Source: Betaproteobacteria bacterium (lineage in GTDB: Bacteria; Pseudomonadota; Gammaproteobacteria; Burkholderiales; SG8-41). Taken from it: a DNA stretch of 6,406 nucleotides. The translations under genes and the position numbers were made by a program. The stretch lies in contig JANYDM010000062.1 of assembly GCA_025363575.1 (NCBI GenBank), forward strand, positions 1 to 6,406, read 5' to 3'. The notes under the pieces are model-generated. The model searched no databases. It was not told the DNA's origin and saw nothing but the letters and a program-made list of their open reading frames with translations. This document shows, in pieces, positions 5,866 to 6,406 of this stretch (the stretch's first letter is position 1; each line of letters begins with the position of its first letter).

Positions 5866-6406
5866 CGTGCCCTCTTGTTGGTGTTCCGCAGCAGTGCGCG
5901 CGGCACCGCCACTATGGTTGTCATCATGTTGATCATCCAGTACGCCAGCGGGTACCAGATCATCCAGTAAAAACTTCGCGCCGAGCCTTTGTCGTAACGC
6001 GCATCGAGGGCGAGGCTCACGCCGATCTGCAGCAGGCACGTCGTTCCCACCATGACGCCGCTCCAGCCGGACAGGAAAGAAGGCACGTAGTACTCGGCCG
6101 GCATTTCAAACACGAGGCCCGCGATCCACAGCACCGCGATCACCAGCATCGCATAAGCCCATACCACGCTCATCAGATATTCGAAGAGCACCGGCCACAT
6201 GCGGCGCGCTTTCCACAGGTGCTCGATATGCCAGTTCTTCATCATAACCTGGATGCCGCCCATCGCCCAGCGCAGGCGTTGCTGCCACAACCCGCGCAGC
6301 GTTTCGGGCGCCAGTATCCAGCAATGGGCTTTCGGCTCGAAGCGCACATCCCAATGCCGTATTTGCAAATTCCAGCTCACGTCGATGTCCTCGGTCAACA
6401 TGTCCG
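5817..6406 (-). CDS. pgaC: PNAG synthase glycosyltransferase PgaC, C-terminal part
   Basis: This is the C-terminal part of the family-2 processive glycosyltransferase that polymerises UDP-GlcNAc into poly-beta-1,6-GlcNAc at the inner membrane. The start lies beyond the right edge; the visible frame opens with DMLTEDIDVSWNLQ. Numbering from that Met, the TED motif (3-5) supplies the catalytic base, and QQRLRW (40-45) is the QxxRW motif that binds the growing chain. Three hydrophobic segments follow: about 71-98, 115-132 and 144-168. The last is in the typical FYWMIWYPLAYWMINMMTT context of PgaC/HmsR, and the tail ends RARWTSPDRGLLPPSNPR. Cellulose synthase is unlikely, because it would have a PilZ domain after the membrane segments and these motifs would differ. 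The 3' end overlaps pgaD by 49 nt, consistent with coupled production of the two subunits. Confidence 0.95.
   Translation of the reverse strand, partial: DMLTEDIDVSWNLQIRHWDVRFEPKAHCWILAPETLRGLWQQRLRWAMGGIQVMMKNWHIEHLWKARRMWPVLFEYLMSVVWAYAMLVIAVLWIAGLVFEMPAEYYVPSFLSGWSGVMVGTTCLLQIGVSLALDARYDKGSARSFYWMIWYPLAYWMINMMTTIVAVPRALLRNTNKRARWTSPDRGLLPPSNPR
5870..5876 (-). promoter_or_regulatory. ribosome-binding site that fixes the pgaD start
   Basis: The minus strand reads AAGAGGG four nt before the ATG at 5865, inside the coding region of pgaC. It supports the 165-residue PgaD rather than the longer in-frame reading that begins near 6039. Confidence 0.65.

Noticed and set aside
5332..5970. 212-codon plus-strand open frame opposite pgaD and the end of pgaC
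   Set aside because: It is antisense to two well-identified membrane proteins, and its His/Gln/Arg-rich translation is typical of a shadow frame.
5866..6039. 58-codon N-terminal extension of pgaD
   Set aside because: The added residues are charged and low in conservation, they overlap the pgaC membrane segments in another frame, and a good ribosome-binding site precedes the ATG at 5865.

Overview
The window looks like a chromosomal segment from a GC-rich proteobacterium, most likely betaproteobacterial. That placement rests on the long PgaD, the PgaC C-terminus and the style of the GGDEF proteins; it is an inference and no marker gene confirms it. Six protein genes can be supported. Five lie on the minus strand, and one partial gene lies on the plus strand and converges on them. 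I saw no tRNA, rRNA, CRISPR array or insertion sequence.

Reading along the minus strand from high to low coordinates, the window opens inside pgaC (5817-6406), the glycosyltransferase of poly-beta-1,6-N-acetylglucosamine (PNAG) synthesis. pgaC overlaps pgaD (5368-5865) by 49 nt. Twelve nt after pgaD comes a secreted protein of unknown function (4219-5355) whose sequence breaks into seven similar units, suggesting a seven-bladed beta-propeller. A 200-nt gap (4019-4218) follows. After it comes a signalling cluster: a PAS-REC protein without a kinase core (2975-4018), a half-HAMP/coiled-coil/GAF/GGDEF diguanylate cyclase that overlaps it by 8 nt (1708-2982), and a soluble coiled-coil/GGDEF diguanylate cyclase (760-1605).

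On the plus strand, 1-710 carries the end of a metallo-beta-lactamase-fold hydrolase fused to a C-terminal response-regulator receiver domain. It converges on the last cyclase gene with 49 nt between them.

The layout suggests a biofilm-matrix module. PgaC and PgaD form the inner-membrane PNAG synthase, which in E. coli is switched on by c-di-GMP bound at the PgaC/PgaD interface. Two cyclases with intact active and inhibitory sites are encoded just downstream and could supply that signal. The PAS-REC protein could bring a phosphorylation or ligand input to the adjacent cyclase. pgaA and pgaB, if present, should lie upstream of pgaC, beyond the right edge of the window. The least explained parts are the propeller protein, the kinase-less PAS-REC protein, the cyclase that begins inside a HAMP domain, and the hydrolase-receiver fusion.
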